The translations under genes and the position numbers were made by a program. Positions 53,266 to 60,910 of a stretch of DNA of 64,000 nucleotides are shown here, one piece after another. The stretch comes from Chitinilyticum piscinae. GTDB lineage: Bacteria > Pseudomonadota > Gammaproteobacteria > Burkholderiales > Chitinibacteraceae. The stretch covers positions 310,001 through 374,000 of the forward strand of contig NZ_JADFUA010000003.1 of the NCBI RefSeq assembly GCF_015223195.1, given 5' to 3'. The stretch's first letter is position 1. The number at the start of each line of letters is the position of its first letter. The notes beneath the pieces were generated by a model. The model had not been told where the DNA came from and searched no databases. It was given only the letters and a program-made list of their open reading frames with translations.

Positions 53266-55980
53266 ATGTCAATTATCAACGGCACCACAGGCAACGACAA
53301 TCTAATCATCGACACCATTGCGGGCGGCGACTCCATTTTTGGTGATGCCGGCAACGACACCATCACCGGGGGCTCCGAAAGTGACACGCTTGATGGCGGC
53401 CTTGGCAATGACTCACTGATCGGCGGCGCAGGCAACGACATTTACTATATCGACTCCACCAGTGACGTAATTGTTGAAGGCGCAACCCTTGGCACCGACA
53501 CTGTATTCAGCACTGTCGACTGGACCTTGGGGGCGAATGTCGAAAATCTGACTCTCCTTGGCAGTGCTCTGACTGCCACCGGCAACACATTAGCCAACAA
53601 ACTTGTCGGCAACAGCGGGAACAACACCCTCAATGGCGTAAGTGGTACAGACACCTTGCTCGGCGGCGCGGGCGACGACCTCTATATCACTGACGGCGGC
53701 GACTCCATAACCGAGAACGCCAACGAAGGCACCGACACAGTCCAGAGTAGCGTCAATTTCACCCTGGGGATCAATTTTGAAAACCTGATCCTGCAGGGCA
53801 GCGCAACGACCGGCATGGGCAACGCGGCCAACAACCAGATTACCGGCAATGCCAACGCCAACACCTTAAACGGCGGCTCCGGCGCGGACACCTTGATTGG
53901 CGGCGACGGCAACGACAAGTACATTATCGACAACATTCTCGACGTTGTTACAGAAACACAAACCCTGTCGACCGAAATCGACCTCATCGAGTCGAGTGTC
54001 ACCTACAGCTTGGCCACACTTGCAAATATTGAGAACCTGACCCTCACCAGCAGCGCCAGCATCAACGCCACCGGCAATAGCAAAAACAACATCCTGATTG
54101 GCAATATCGGCGCAAACACCCTGGACGGCGGCTCCGGCAATGACATCATGACGGGCGGCGCAGGCGATGACACCTATGTCGTTGACTCTGCATCCGATGC
54201 AGTCAACGAAACCACCCTGGCCGGCGCCGGTTCCGACACCGTCAGCAGTAGCACACTCACCCTGAGTCTTGCCTCTTACGCCAATGTAGAGAACATCAAA
54301 CTGCTGGGCAGCAGCAACCTGAACGCAACTGGCAATAGCGGCAACAACAAACTGACCGGCAACGACGGCAACAACACCCTAAACGGGAATGGCGGCACCG
54401 ACACCCTTATTGGCGGCAACGGCAACGATACGTACGTCACTGATGGTGGCGACACCATCACTGAAAGCAGCAGCACAGGGGGCGCCGATACTGTAGAGAG
54501 CACGGCAAGCTTCACCCTCGGAGCAAACCTCGAAATCCTGACGCTCTCTGGTGGAAACTTGAACGGCAGCGGCAACACCGGTAACAACACCATCAATGGC
54601 ACCAGTGGCAACAACGTACTGGATGGCAAGGGTGGCGCCGACACTCTAAATGGTGGCGATGGTGATGACACCTACATCACCGACGGAGGCGACACCATCG
54701 CCGATACCGCGGGCACCGACACGGTTAAATCCAGTGTCACCTACACATTAGCAACCGGGTTAGAACACCTCACCCTCATCGGCACACTCAGCATTAATGC
54801 CACCGGCAATTCGGGCAACAATTATCTTACCGGCAATAGCGGCAGCAACATCTTTGCTGGCGGCGGCGGTACCGACACGTTTGCCGGCGGCCTCGGCAAC
54901 GACATCTACACCGTTGACTCAACAAGCGACACCATCATCGAAGCCGCCAACGGGGGCACAGATGAAGTACGATCAACGACGAGCTATGATCTTTCGGCAG
55001 GCACGGAAGTCGAAAAGCTCACCCTGGTAGCCGGAGCCTCTGGCGCACTTAATGCCTTTGGTAGCAGCACCAACAACACCCTGGCCGGCAATGAGTTCAA
55101 CAACATTCTTGATGGGCAAGGCGGTCGCGACACCCTGATCGGCGGCAATGGCAACGACACCTACAAGGTCGACTCCATCGATGACGTGATTACCGAATCA
55201 TCTACCACTGGCGGCACCGACACCGTCCAGCTCACAGGAACTACAGCACTCAGCTGGACACTGGGCGCCAACCTCGAAAACCTCACCCTCTCCAGCACTG
55301 CTACCGGCGGCAACGCAACAGGGAATTCGCTGGCCAACACCCTGACCGGCAATGGCGGCGACAACACACTGAATGGCGGCACAGGCGCAGACACCCTGAA
55401 CGGCGGCGCAGGCAATGACACCTACATCACCGACGGCGGAGACACCATCAATGACACCGGCGGCGTGGATACTGTCAAATCCAGCGTCACTTTCACACTG
55501 GGTAGCACACTGGATAACCTAACCCTCACTGGCGGAGCCGCCGTGAATGGCACAGGCAATGCACTCGCCAACATCTTGGTCGGCAACAGCGCAGCCAATG
55601 CGCTGACCGGCGGCGACGGCAACGATACGATCACTGGCGGCGCAGGCAAGGACGCCCTTTCCGGCGGCGCAGGCAACGACTCATTTGTGTATTCCGCCAT
55701 CACGGACAGTGCTCTCGGTACTGGACGCGAAGCCATCAGCGACTTCGTTTCCGGCTCGGACGAGATCAACCTCTCCCTACTGGATGCCAACTCAGCCCTA
55801 GCTGGCGACCAAGCCTTCACCTTCATCAGCAGTGCAGCTTTCAGCACCACCGATGCCACCGGCCAACTACGCTTTGCAAACGGGGTACTCTATGCCAGCA
55901 CCGACGCTGACTCTGCCGCCGAGTTCGAAATCGCCCTGACCGGCGTCACCACCCTGCTCGTCGGCGATTTGATTCTCTAA
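53266..55980 (+). CDS. Large RTX calcium-binding repeat protein
   Basis: A 904-residue secreted-type protein. It is built from nine copies of an approximately 90-residue unit, each containing glycine-rich nonapeptides of the GGxGxDxL type (such as GGAGNDTY and GGDGNDTI) and an ENLTL-like strand (VENLTLLG, IENLTLTS, LENLTLSS and others). There is no Sec signal; the C-terminus (FEIALTGVTTLLVGDLIL) resembles the uncleaved type I secretion signal of RTX proteins. The final segment before it looks like the M10-type serralysin C-terminal domain (SGSDEINLSLLDAN). An AAGGAG ribosome binding site lies nine bases before the ATG. No type I ABC/MFP pair is next to it. Function may be adhesion, surface layer or toxin; no enzymatic domain is seen. 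Confidence 0.9.
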   Translation: MSIINGTTGNDNLIIDTIAGGDSIFGDAGNDTITGGSESDTLDGGLGNDSLIGGAGNDIYYIDSTSDVIVEGATLGTDTVFSTVDWTLGANVENLTLLGSALTATGNTLANKLVGNSGNNTLNGVSGTDTLLGGAGDDLYITDGGDSITENANEGTDTVQSSVNFTLGINFENLILQGSATTGMGNAANNQITGNANANTLNGGSGADTLIGGDGNDKYIIDNILDVVTETQTLSTEIDLIESSVTYSLATLANIENLTLTSSASINATGNSKNNILIGNIGANTLDGGSGNDIMTGGAGDDTYVVDSASDAVNETTLAGAGSDTVSSSTLTLSLASYANVENIKLLGSSNLNATGNSGNNKLTGNDGNNTLNGNGGTDTLIGGNGNDTYVTDGGDTITESSSTGGADTVESTASFTLGANLEILTLSGGNLNGSGNTGNNTINGTSGNNVLDGKGGADTLNGGDGDDTYITDGGDTIADTAGTDTVKSSVTYTLATGLEHLTLIGTLSINATGNSGNNYLTGNSGSNIFAGGGGTDTFAGGLGNDIYTVDSTSDTIIEAANGGTDEVRSTTSYDLSAGTEVEKLTLVAGASGALNAFGSSTNNTLAGNEFNNILDGQGGRDTLIGGNGNDTYKVDSIDDVITESSTTGGTDTVQLTGTTALSWTLGANLENLTLSSTATGGNATGNSLANTLTGNGGDNTLNGGTGADTLNGGAGNDTYITDGGDTINDTGGVDTVKSSVTFTLGSTLDNLTLTGGAAVNGTGNALANILVGNSAANALTGGDGNDTITGGAGKDALSGGAGNDSFVYSAITDSALGTGREAISDFVSGSDEINLSLLDANSALAGDQAFTFISSAAFSTTDATGQLRFANGVLYASTDADSAAEFEIALTGVTTLLVGDLIL

Positions 55981-56004
55981 TCACTAAACGCTGTCAACGC
56001 TAAC

Positions 56005-56030
56005 AAACCGGGCTCTCCGCCCGGTTTTTT
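56005..56030 (+). terminator. Rho-independent terminator after the RTX gene
   Basis: A 9-bp stem (AAACCGGGC with its complement at 56019-56027) closes TCTCC and ends in a run of T residues. Confidence 0.88.
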
Positions 56031-56077
56031 TCTGCCGATTTTCAGCACTAGGTGACAATTTTAGGCACCATGGATTC

Positions 56078-56093
56078 TGGCTCGAACTTTGCT
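56078..56093 (+). promoter_or_regulatory. Sigma-54 promoter of the first short pilin gene
   Basis: TGGCTC-GAACT-TTGCT, with GG (56079-56080) and GC (56091-56092) ten bases apart. It matches the consensus at all but one base and lies 38 bases upstream of the ATG, giving a predicted leader of about 28 bases. Confidence 0.75.
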
Positions 56094-56131
56094 GCAAATA
56101 CTCGTAGCCAGTACCACTCAAGGAGATCGCC

Positions 56132-56308
56132 ATGAAAGCAGACGGCTTTACCCTGATCGAACTGATGATTGTCTTGGCAATCATTGGCCTCTTGGCCAGC
56201 ATCGCCATCACCACCTTTACTGATGCACAAGCCAAAGCCGCAAACCGGAGCGCGCAGAGCGACGCTCGCAATTTACTCACCGCCGGACAAGCAAATTCAC
56301 TGCAGTAA
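56132..56308 (+). CDS. Very short type IV pilin (N-domain only), copy 1
   Basis: A 58-residue prepilin whose open frame is easily missed because of its size. The leader is MKADG and the cleavage/methylation site is [26 protein letters not shown] is the alpha1-N helix with Glu5, and the remainder ([19 protein letters not shown]) continues the helix and stops where a typical pilin begins its globular domain. The mature protein is 53 residues. The start has an AAGGAGA ribosome binding site. The end is about 75% identical to copy 2. Its likely partner is the secreted protein at 56595-57017. Confidence 0.85.
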   Translation: MKADGFTLIELMIVLAIIGLLASIAITTFTDAQAKAANRSAQSDARNLLTAGQANSLQ

Positions 56309-56315
56309 CCGTATC

Positions 56316-56331
56316 TGGCACAGACATTGCT
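56316..56331 (+). promoter_or_regulatory. Sigma-54 promoter of the second short pilin gene
   Basis: TGGCAC-AGACA-TTGCT is a perfect match to the sigma-54 consensus, with GG-N10-GC spacing. It lies 56 bases before the ATG, right after the first pilin's stop codon. A separate promoter implies that copy 2 can be made without copy 1. Confidence 0.85.
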
Positions 56332-56387
56332 TGGATACATACCGAGCGCGGGGCCGACAGCCCAGCCCATTAACCAGGAGTCAAACC

Positions 56388-56570
56388 ATGAAGAAACTGC
56401 AAAAGGGCTTTACCCTGATCGAACTGATGATCGTCGTTGCGATTATCGGCATTCTGGCCGCCATCGCGATTCCGGCCATCAACGAATACCAGAACAAAGC
56501 CGGCAACAAGGCGGCTCAAAGCGACGCCCGCAATCTGCTGACCGCTGCTCAAGCCAACGCGGCCCAGTAA
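56388..56570 (+). CDS. Very short type IV pilin (N-domain only), copy 2
   Basis: A 60-residue prepilin. The leader MKKLQKG is cut before [20 protein letters not shown]. The mature 53 residues end in [20 protein letters not shown]. The pattern AAxSDxRNLxTA is close to the short PilA-N pilin of Geobacter sulfurreducens (61 mature residues), but only two aromatic residues are left (Phe1 and one Tyr near position 27), unlike the aromatic-rich Geobacter protein. It is better preserved at the cleavage site than copy 1, with basic residues in the leader, so it may be the main filament subunit. A pilin this short cannot have the usual globular head. Confidence 0.9.
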   Translation: MKKLQKGFTLIELMIVVAIIGILAAIAIPAINEYQNKAGNKAAQSDARNLLTAAQANAAQ

Positions 56571-56594
56571 TCAGACCACTCAAGGATGAACACC

Positions 56595-57017
56595 ATGAAC
56601 AAGACCCTTGCCCTGCGTTTTGCCCTTGCTGCAGCCATCACCTCCGCAGCCGTGTATGCTGCAACAACTCCTAAATCGCCAACAGATACCTATGACGGCG
56701 TCAACACTCCGGATCTGTTGCAAATTACCCCGACACCCGGCGCAACAAATGAATACATCGTGTCTGAATTCACCTTCCAGCCATCCGCAAATGTAAGCCT
56801 CAGCTGGAACGCCACCGCCACGAGCACCACTGGTGCCACGGCTGGTGACATGTTCTCGGTAGGTGCGTTTAACGTAAAGAAGGGCAACCGCACCTTCGCG
56901 GGCGCTGTGGGCGCATTCAGCAGCGCCGCACGAGCTTGCCAAAACACCAACCCGACCGGTCCGTTGGTAATGCCTCCAATTGCCACACAGACAGACGTCG
57001 AAGTTTGCACGTTCTAA
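56595..57017 (+). CDS. Secreted globular protein, candidate C-terminal pilin partner (PilA-C-like)
   Basis: A 140-residue protein with a Sec signal peptide (LALRFALAAAITSAAVYA, cleavage before ATTPKSP). The mature part is beta-rich. Its only two cysteines are near the C-terminus, in ARACQNTNP and VEVCTF, 28 residues apart, reminiscent of the disulfide loop that closes the globular domain of type IV pilins. It follows the second pilin by 24 bases with an AAGGA ribosome binding site supporting this start. By position and content it could supply the missing globular domain, as PilA-C does in Geobacter. No family is recognised with confidence. Confidence 0.7.
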   Translation: MNKTLALRFALAAAITSAAVYAATTPKSPTDTYDGVNTPDLLQITPTPGATNEYIVSEFTFQPSANVSLSWNATATSTTGATAGDMFSVGAFNVKKGNRTFAGAVGAFSSAARACQNTNPTGPLVMPPIATQTDVEVCTF

Positions 57018-57038
57018 TTGCACACAGCGCGCAATATA

Positions 57039-57067
57039 CAAAAACGCCAGCAATGCTGGCGTTTTTG
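57039..57067 (+). terminator. Rho-independent terminator after the pilin trio
   Basis: A 13-bp stem (CAAAAACGCCAGC with its complement) with an AAT loop ends in a T run, separating the pilins from the ABC genes. Confidence 0.88.
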
Positions 57068-57124
57068 TTTGGACAGAATTAGCATTGGCATTTAGATAAA
57101 ACACACTTTCCACCCTACCTTCTT

Positions 57125-57931
57125 ATGTTGACAGCCATCAGCCAGCACGCTCTACTGGTTATTCGCTCGGGCTCCCGATCCCACGCACAGCGCACGGTTT
57201 TCTTGATCGGGTGCGCTCTGATTGCCAGCGCCTACCTTGCCGCAACCTTTTCCGGACGGGAGCCGATGGTGGTAGCGCTCGACATCGGCATTTCAGCCAT
57301 AAAACTAGTCGCCACCCTACTGGGACTATTCTGGGTACTGGAAATGGTTGCGAAAGACATTGATCGCAAAAATCTACTTTGGGTGCTAGCCTACCCTGCA
57401 CCGCGAGCCACCTATATCGTTGGCCGCTTCATTGGCATCGGTACACTTCTAGGCTGCAGCATCGCCTTCCTAGGAGGATTGCTCTGGATTGTTGTGCAAA
57501 ACTCATCCATGGGCTACCAGCACTTCCATACCTTCGATCTTGGTAGCCCATATGCCATTACGCTGGCCTACTTGTGGCTGGATACCTTGATCATTACCGC
57601 GTTCACGCTACTAATTACCACGGTATCAACAAGCTCGCTAATGCCCGTATTTATGGGAGCGGCATTCGCTGTATCAGCACGCAGCCTTGGAGGTGTCCTT
57701 GCCTATCTAAACTCTGGTGAGTCACAAATTAATACCTCACTCGCCAGCAGCGTACAAAAACTGCAATGGATATTGCCAGACTTATCCCGACTTGATCTTC
57801 GCGACTGGCCGCTTTATCGCGCAACAATCAGCGCCGACCAGCTGCAAGCATCCCTAACCATGTCGGTGAGCTACATTGTAATAATGCTGTTGCTTTGTTG
57901 CCTTTCACTAAGTAAACGCGACATCCACTGA
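57125..57931 (+). CDS. ABC-2-type transporter permease
   Basis: A 268-residue membrane protein with six predicted helices, first at about 20-40 and last at about 245-262 (MSVSYIVIMLLLCCLSLS). There is no fused ATPase; the ATPase is encoded two genes downstream. Gene position fits the integral membrane component of a PilGHI-like transporter. The DNA here and in the next two genes looks clearly more A+T-rich than in the rest of the window. It ends 9 bases before the next gene. Confidence 0.8.
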   Translation: MLTAISQHALLVIRSGSRSHAQRTVFLIGCALIASAYLAATFSGREPMVVALDIGISAIKLVATLLGLFWVLEMVAKDIDRKNLLWVLAYPAPRATYIVGRFIGIGTLLGCSIAFLGGLLWIVVQNSSMGYQHFHTFDLGSPYAITLAYLWLDTLIITAFTLLITTVSTSSLMPVFMGAAFAVSARSLGGVLAYLNSGESQINTSLASSVQKLQWILPDLSRLDLRDWPLYRATISADQLQASLTMSVSYIVIMLLLCCLSLSKRDIH

Positions 57932-57940
57932 GGCTAGGCA

Positions 57941-58783
57941 ATGCAGCATCCAATCCAAATTTGGCGCTGGGTTTTCTGGCTTGCGGCTTGCCTCACCGCG
58001 GCCTTTGTCTACAAAAACTCTATCGATACACTTGGCCCACCGCAAAAAAATACAGCCGCTGATCGATTGCGGGTTATTCTTCCGGAGAGCGCACAGATTT
58101 TTCTTGCGGGAGGGGATAGTCATCTTGCCGCCAATCTTGGGGTTTTTAGGGCTGTTACGCTAACCACTGGATCTGTTGACTCAGACACCATACAAACCCT
58201 CGCAAGGATTCAAGTAAGTGCAGCACGACTGAACCCCTACAGCGGCGACAACTATTACATTGCTCAAGCAGTTTTGCCATGGCAAGGTGAAGTAACCGCC
58301 GCAAACGAGCTACTTGGTGTCTCTGCCAAGGCTAGGCGCTGGGATTATATGCCAGGCTTTTTTCTAGCCTTCAATCAACAATATTTTCTACGGCAACCGC
58401 GCTTGGCAATCGCGACTCTTAACAATTACGCGATTCCAAGAGCCCCCACACAAAACCATGCCGCCTTTCAAGCAATGATCAGCAAATGGCTTGAGCAAGG
58501 AGAAACCCCAGAAGCCGCCAAAGCATTGCTGATGCAAATGTACAAGAGCACATCGCACCCGCAACTGAAGAAAATACTATTCGCCCGTATTACCCGACTT
58601 GATGGTCTAATCACCATCCAGAATGCCTGCACCACTTACAGGGTACGGTACGGCGCGGCACCGAAAGATCTATCCGACCTTCTGGAAAGCGGCGTTCTGC
58701 AAGAAATACCTAACGACCCATTTAAAATCGGATATCAGATCAACGCCGAAGGTCAAGCCGAATTCATCTATCGCCGAAATTGA
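57941..58783 (+). CDS. Membrane-anchored periplasmic protein associated with the ABC transporter (PilG-like, Myxococcus sense)
   Basis: A 280-residue protein with one N-terminal helix at about 8-26 and a helical periplasmic part with TPR-like repetition (ARLNPYSGDNYYIAQAVL, ARRWDYMPGFFLAFN). Its C-terminal 60 residues carry a pattern well known from pseudopilin-type heads: ACTTYRVRYGAAPKDLSDLL, GVLQEIPNDPF, IGYQINAEGQAEFIY. This layout recalls accessory proteins, such as Myxococcus PilG, that accompany pilus-linked ABC transporters. It is not related to the response regulator pilG above. Function is inferred only. Confidence 0.65.
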   Translation: MQHPIQIWRWVFWLAACLTAAFVYKNSIDTLGPPQKNTAADRLRVILPESAQIFLAGGDSHLAANLGVFRAVTLTTGSVDSDTIQTLARIQVSAARLNPYSGDNYYIAQAVLPWQGEVTAANELLGVSAKARRWDYMPGFFLAFNQQYFLRQPRLAIATLNNYAIPRAPTQNHAAFQAMISKWLEQGETPEAAKALLMQMYKSTSHPQLKKILFARITRLDGLITIQNACTTYRVRYGAAPKDLSDLLESGVLQEIPNDPFKIGYQINAEGQAEFIYRRN

Positions 58784-58793
58784 CACCCAACAA

Positions 58794-59711
58794 ATGCACG
58801 CAATTACAATCTGCAAGCTATCTAAAAGCTACCGCGACCAACGATTCCGGAAAATAAATGCGCTGGACCAGGTGAGCCTCGAGGTTCACGAAGGTGAAGC
58901 ATTTGGTTTTGTCGGCCCGAATGGCGCCGGGAAAAGCACCGCAATCAAAATACTCACGGGCGTCGTCCGGCCAGACGGCGGCAGCGCACAACTCTTCGGG
59001 CTTGAATCTTCAAACCCAGAAGCCCGCAAAGGGATTGGTTATGTTCCAGAAAATCCCTATCTATACGACTATCTAACGCCATTGGAAATTGTACAGCTCA
59101 GCCTAAAAATGCATCACGTCAAGGTTGATAAGCCATATAAGCACAGCATGGGGTGGTTAGAGCGTTTCGGTCTTGATGCCGTAGCAAACAAAGTTGTGAG
59201 GAAATTTTCCAAGGGCATGACCCAGCGGACCGCATTAGCCAGTGCAATGGCAATCAATCCACGCTTGCTCATTCTGGACGAGCCACTATCAGGCCTCGAT
59301 CCGATTGGCCGCAGAGAAGTGGTGGACCTTCTTGCAGAATACAGCCGTAATGGCGGGACTTTGTTTTTTTCATCCCACGTGCTGTATGACGTCGAGCGAC
59401 TTGCCGACCGCTTTGGCCTGATCTTCAAGGGCACTCTGCGCGCCACACAAAAACCGAGCCAGCTGATGGCCCATGACAACGCCGTCATGGTTGTGGAATA
59501 TCGCGGAGAACAAAGGGATGGCGCACGTCCACTCCCCGATGGAGTATGGCGGATTGAACTACCTGCCAATCAGCTTTGGTCGTTTTTAGACAGCATAAGA
59601 CGTGATACCGAACATGTAATCAGCTTCAAACCAGCAGGGTCACAACTTGAACGACTTTTTTACGAAACAGCCGAAGGTAGTGCTTCCGGTTATGTCGGCA
59701 GTGAAGCCTAG
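58794..59711 (+). CDS. ABC transporter ATPase (PilH-like, Myxococcus sense)
   Basis: A 305-residue ABC-2-type ATPase. Walker A is GPNGAGKST, the Q-loop is in PENPYLYDYLT, the signature is FSKGMTQR and Walker B is LLILDEPLSGLDPIGR. The C-terminal 80 residues form the extension common in exporters of this type. The start at 58794 follows the previous stop by 10 bases; the longer frame upstream overlaps the preceding gene. With the permease and the periplasmic protein it forms a complete three-part exporter. The same kind of trio is needed for pilus assembly in Myxococcus xanthus. Confidence 0.88.
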   Translation: MHAITICKLSKSYRDQRFRKINALDQVSLEVHEGEAFGFVGPNGAGKSTAIKILTGVVRPDGGSAQLFGLESSNPEARKGIGYVPENPYLYDYLTPLEIVQLSLKMHHVKVDKPYKHSMGWLERFGLDAVANKVVRKFSKGMTQRTALASAMAINPRLLILDEPLSGLDPIGRREVVDLLAEYSRNGGTLFFSSHVLYDVERLADRFGLIFKGTLRATQKPSQLMAHDNAVMVVEYRGEQRDGARPLPDGVWRIELPANQLWSFLDSIRRDTEHVISFKPAGSQLERLFYETAEGSASGYVGSEA

Positions 59712-59768
59712 TTTCTGGACCACTCCGGCACGTCTAAGCAGACATTCTGGCCCAGACTCGATCCTGCA

Positions 59769-60593
59769 TCAAACTGTCCAGTTCACCATTCCACTGTAAG
59801 CGGTTGCCAGTACGATTAGTCCGAAGGCAATACGGTACCAAGCGAAACCGATGAAAGTATGAGTGGAGACAAAGCGGATCAGCGCACGAATAGCGATAAA
59901 AGCAAAAATGAAAGAGGTGACAAAGCCGACCGCAAACACTGGCACATCGCCGGCCTCGAGCACATGGCGGTGCTTATACAGGCTGTAAAGCGAGGCGGCG
60001 CCCAGGGTTGGCACGCCCAGAAAAAAGGAAAACTCGGTCGCAGCCTTGCGTGACAAGCCAAAAAACAGGCCGCCGATGATAGTCGCGCCGGAACGACTCG
60101 TCCCGGGAATCAGCGCCAAGCACTGCGCCAGCCCGACTTTCAGGGCGTCCTTGAGAGTCAGATCATCTACCGTTGCGACGGTCACCGTATGCTGCCGTTT
60201 TTCTGCCCACAGGATAACCAGACCGCCAATGATGAAGGCCAGCGCAACCGGTACGGGCTGAAACAGATGAGCTTTGATGGTTTCGGAAAACAGCTTGCCG
60301 AGAATAGCGGCAGGCATGAAGGCGATCAGCACGCCCAGCAACAGGGTGCGTTCGCGGCCGGGCTGGCGGGCTCCAGCCACCGTGTTGAGGAGCTTCTGGC
60401 GATATTCCCAGACCACGGCGAGCATGGCGCCGAGCTGGATGAATATTTCGAACACATCCCGCTTTTCCTTGCTCAGAAAACCCAGCAGATCACCGGTAAG
60501 AATCAGATGGCCTGTACTGGAGATCGGCAGGAATTCGGTAATCCCTTCGACCACCCCCATGATCAGGGCCTTGCACAGCAGCAGATAGTCCAT
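59769..60593 (-). CDS. uppP: Undecaprenyl-diphosphatase
   Basis: A 274-residue eight-helix membrane phosphatase (BacA/UppP) that recycles the lipid carrier of cell-wall and polysaccharide synthesis. The catalytic motifs are [17 protein letters not shown] and [22 protein letters not shown]. Higher copy confers bacitracin resistance. Convergent with the ABC ATPase gene; no terminator hairpin is evident in the 57-base gap between them. Confidence 0.96.
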   Translation of the reverse strand: MDYLLLCKALIMGVVEGITEFLPISSTGHLILTGDLLGFLSKEKRDVFEIFIQLGAMLAVVWEYRQKLLNTVAGARQPGRERTLLLGVLIAFMPAAILGKLFSETIKAHLFQPVPVALAFIIGGLVILWAEKRQHTVTVATVDDLTLKDALKVGLAQCLALIPGTSRSGATIIGGLFFGLSRKAATEFSFFLGVPTLGAASLYSLYKHRHVLEAGDVPVFAVGFVTSFIFAFIAIRALIRFVSTHTFIGFAWYRIAFGLIVLATAYSGMVNWTV

Positions 60594-60700
60594 GTCGAAA
60601 TTCGCTGGAGTTCGGAACAGCCGGGATTATACGCAGCAGGCACTGCCATCCGTGCAGGTTTCACCCGTGTGACTTAATTACTTTTTGTCCATTTTCATGC

Positions 60701-60837
60701 CAACGCTGGAACTTCCTGCCCGATCAGCTGGTCAGAGTAGGCGTTGGGGCAGTGACCCTGCCCCATATGGCAATTGCAATGCGCTAATTGCTCATCTCCT
60801 CCCTGATTGAACGGGCACCGCAAGGTGCCCGCTTTTT
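60701..60837 (+). ncRNA. Candidate small RNA with its own terminator
   Basis: In the 317-base gap between uppP and cutC, no open frame is supported. The plus strand holds three stacked foldable segments. CAACGC (60701-60706) pairs with GCGTTG (60741-60746). An 8-bp hairpin TGGGGCAG/CTGCCCCA occupies 60745-60765. A GCAATT/AATTGC stem follows. These lead into a pyrimidine-rich single strand with CTCCTCC, an anti-Shine-Dalgarno-like stretch typical of regulatory RNAs, and then a strong terminator at 60812-60837. The 5' end and promoter are not identified. Confidence 0.4.
60812..60837 (+). terminator. Rho-independent terminator
   Basis: An 8-bp GC-rich stem (CGGGCACC with GGTGCCCG) with a GCAA tetraloop is followed by C and six T residues. 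Since the flanking genes read leftward, it does not belong to either of them and points to a separate rightward transcript. Confidence 0.85.
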
Positions 60838-60910
60838 TACCCCCCCTCAGATACCCAAAGCCCCATTGAACAAAAAACCAATACAGGCGATACCTACAGA
60901 GCCATACCCA

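Noticed and set aside
53266-55980. Repetitive DNA suggestive of a tandem array or CRISPR
   Set aside because: The periodicity comes from protein repeats of an RTX gene. The units are degenerate, of varying length and without uniform spacers.
56169-56570. A 133-codon frame reading through the second pilin from far upstream
   Set aside because: The extra N-terminal portion crosses the first pilin gene in another frame and the sigma-54 promoter. The pilin starts at 56388 with its own leader peptide.
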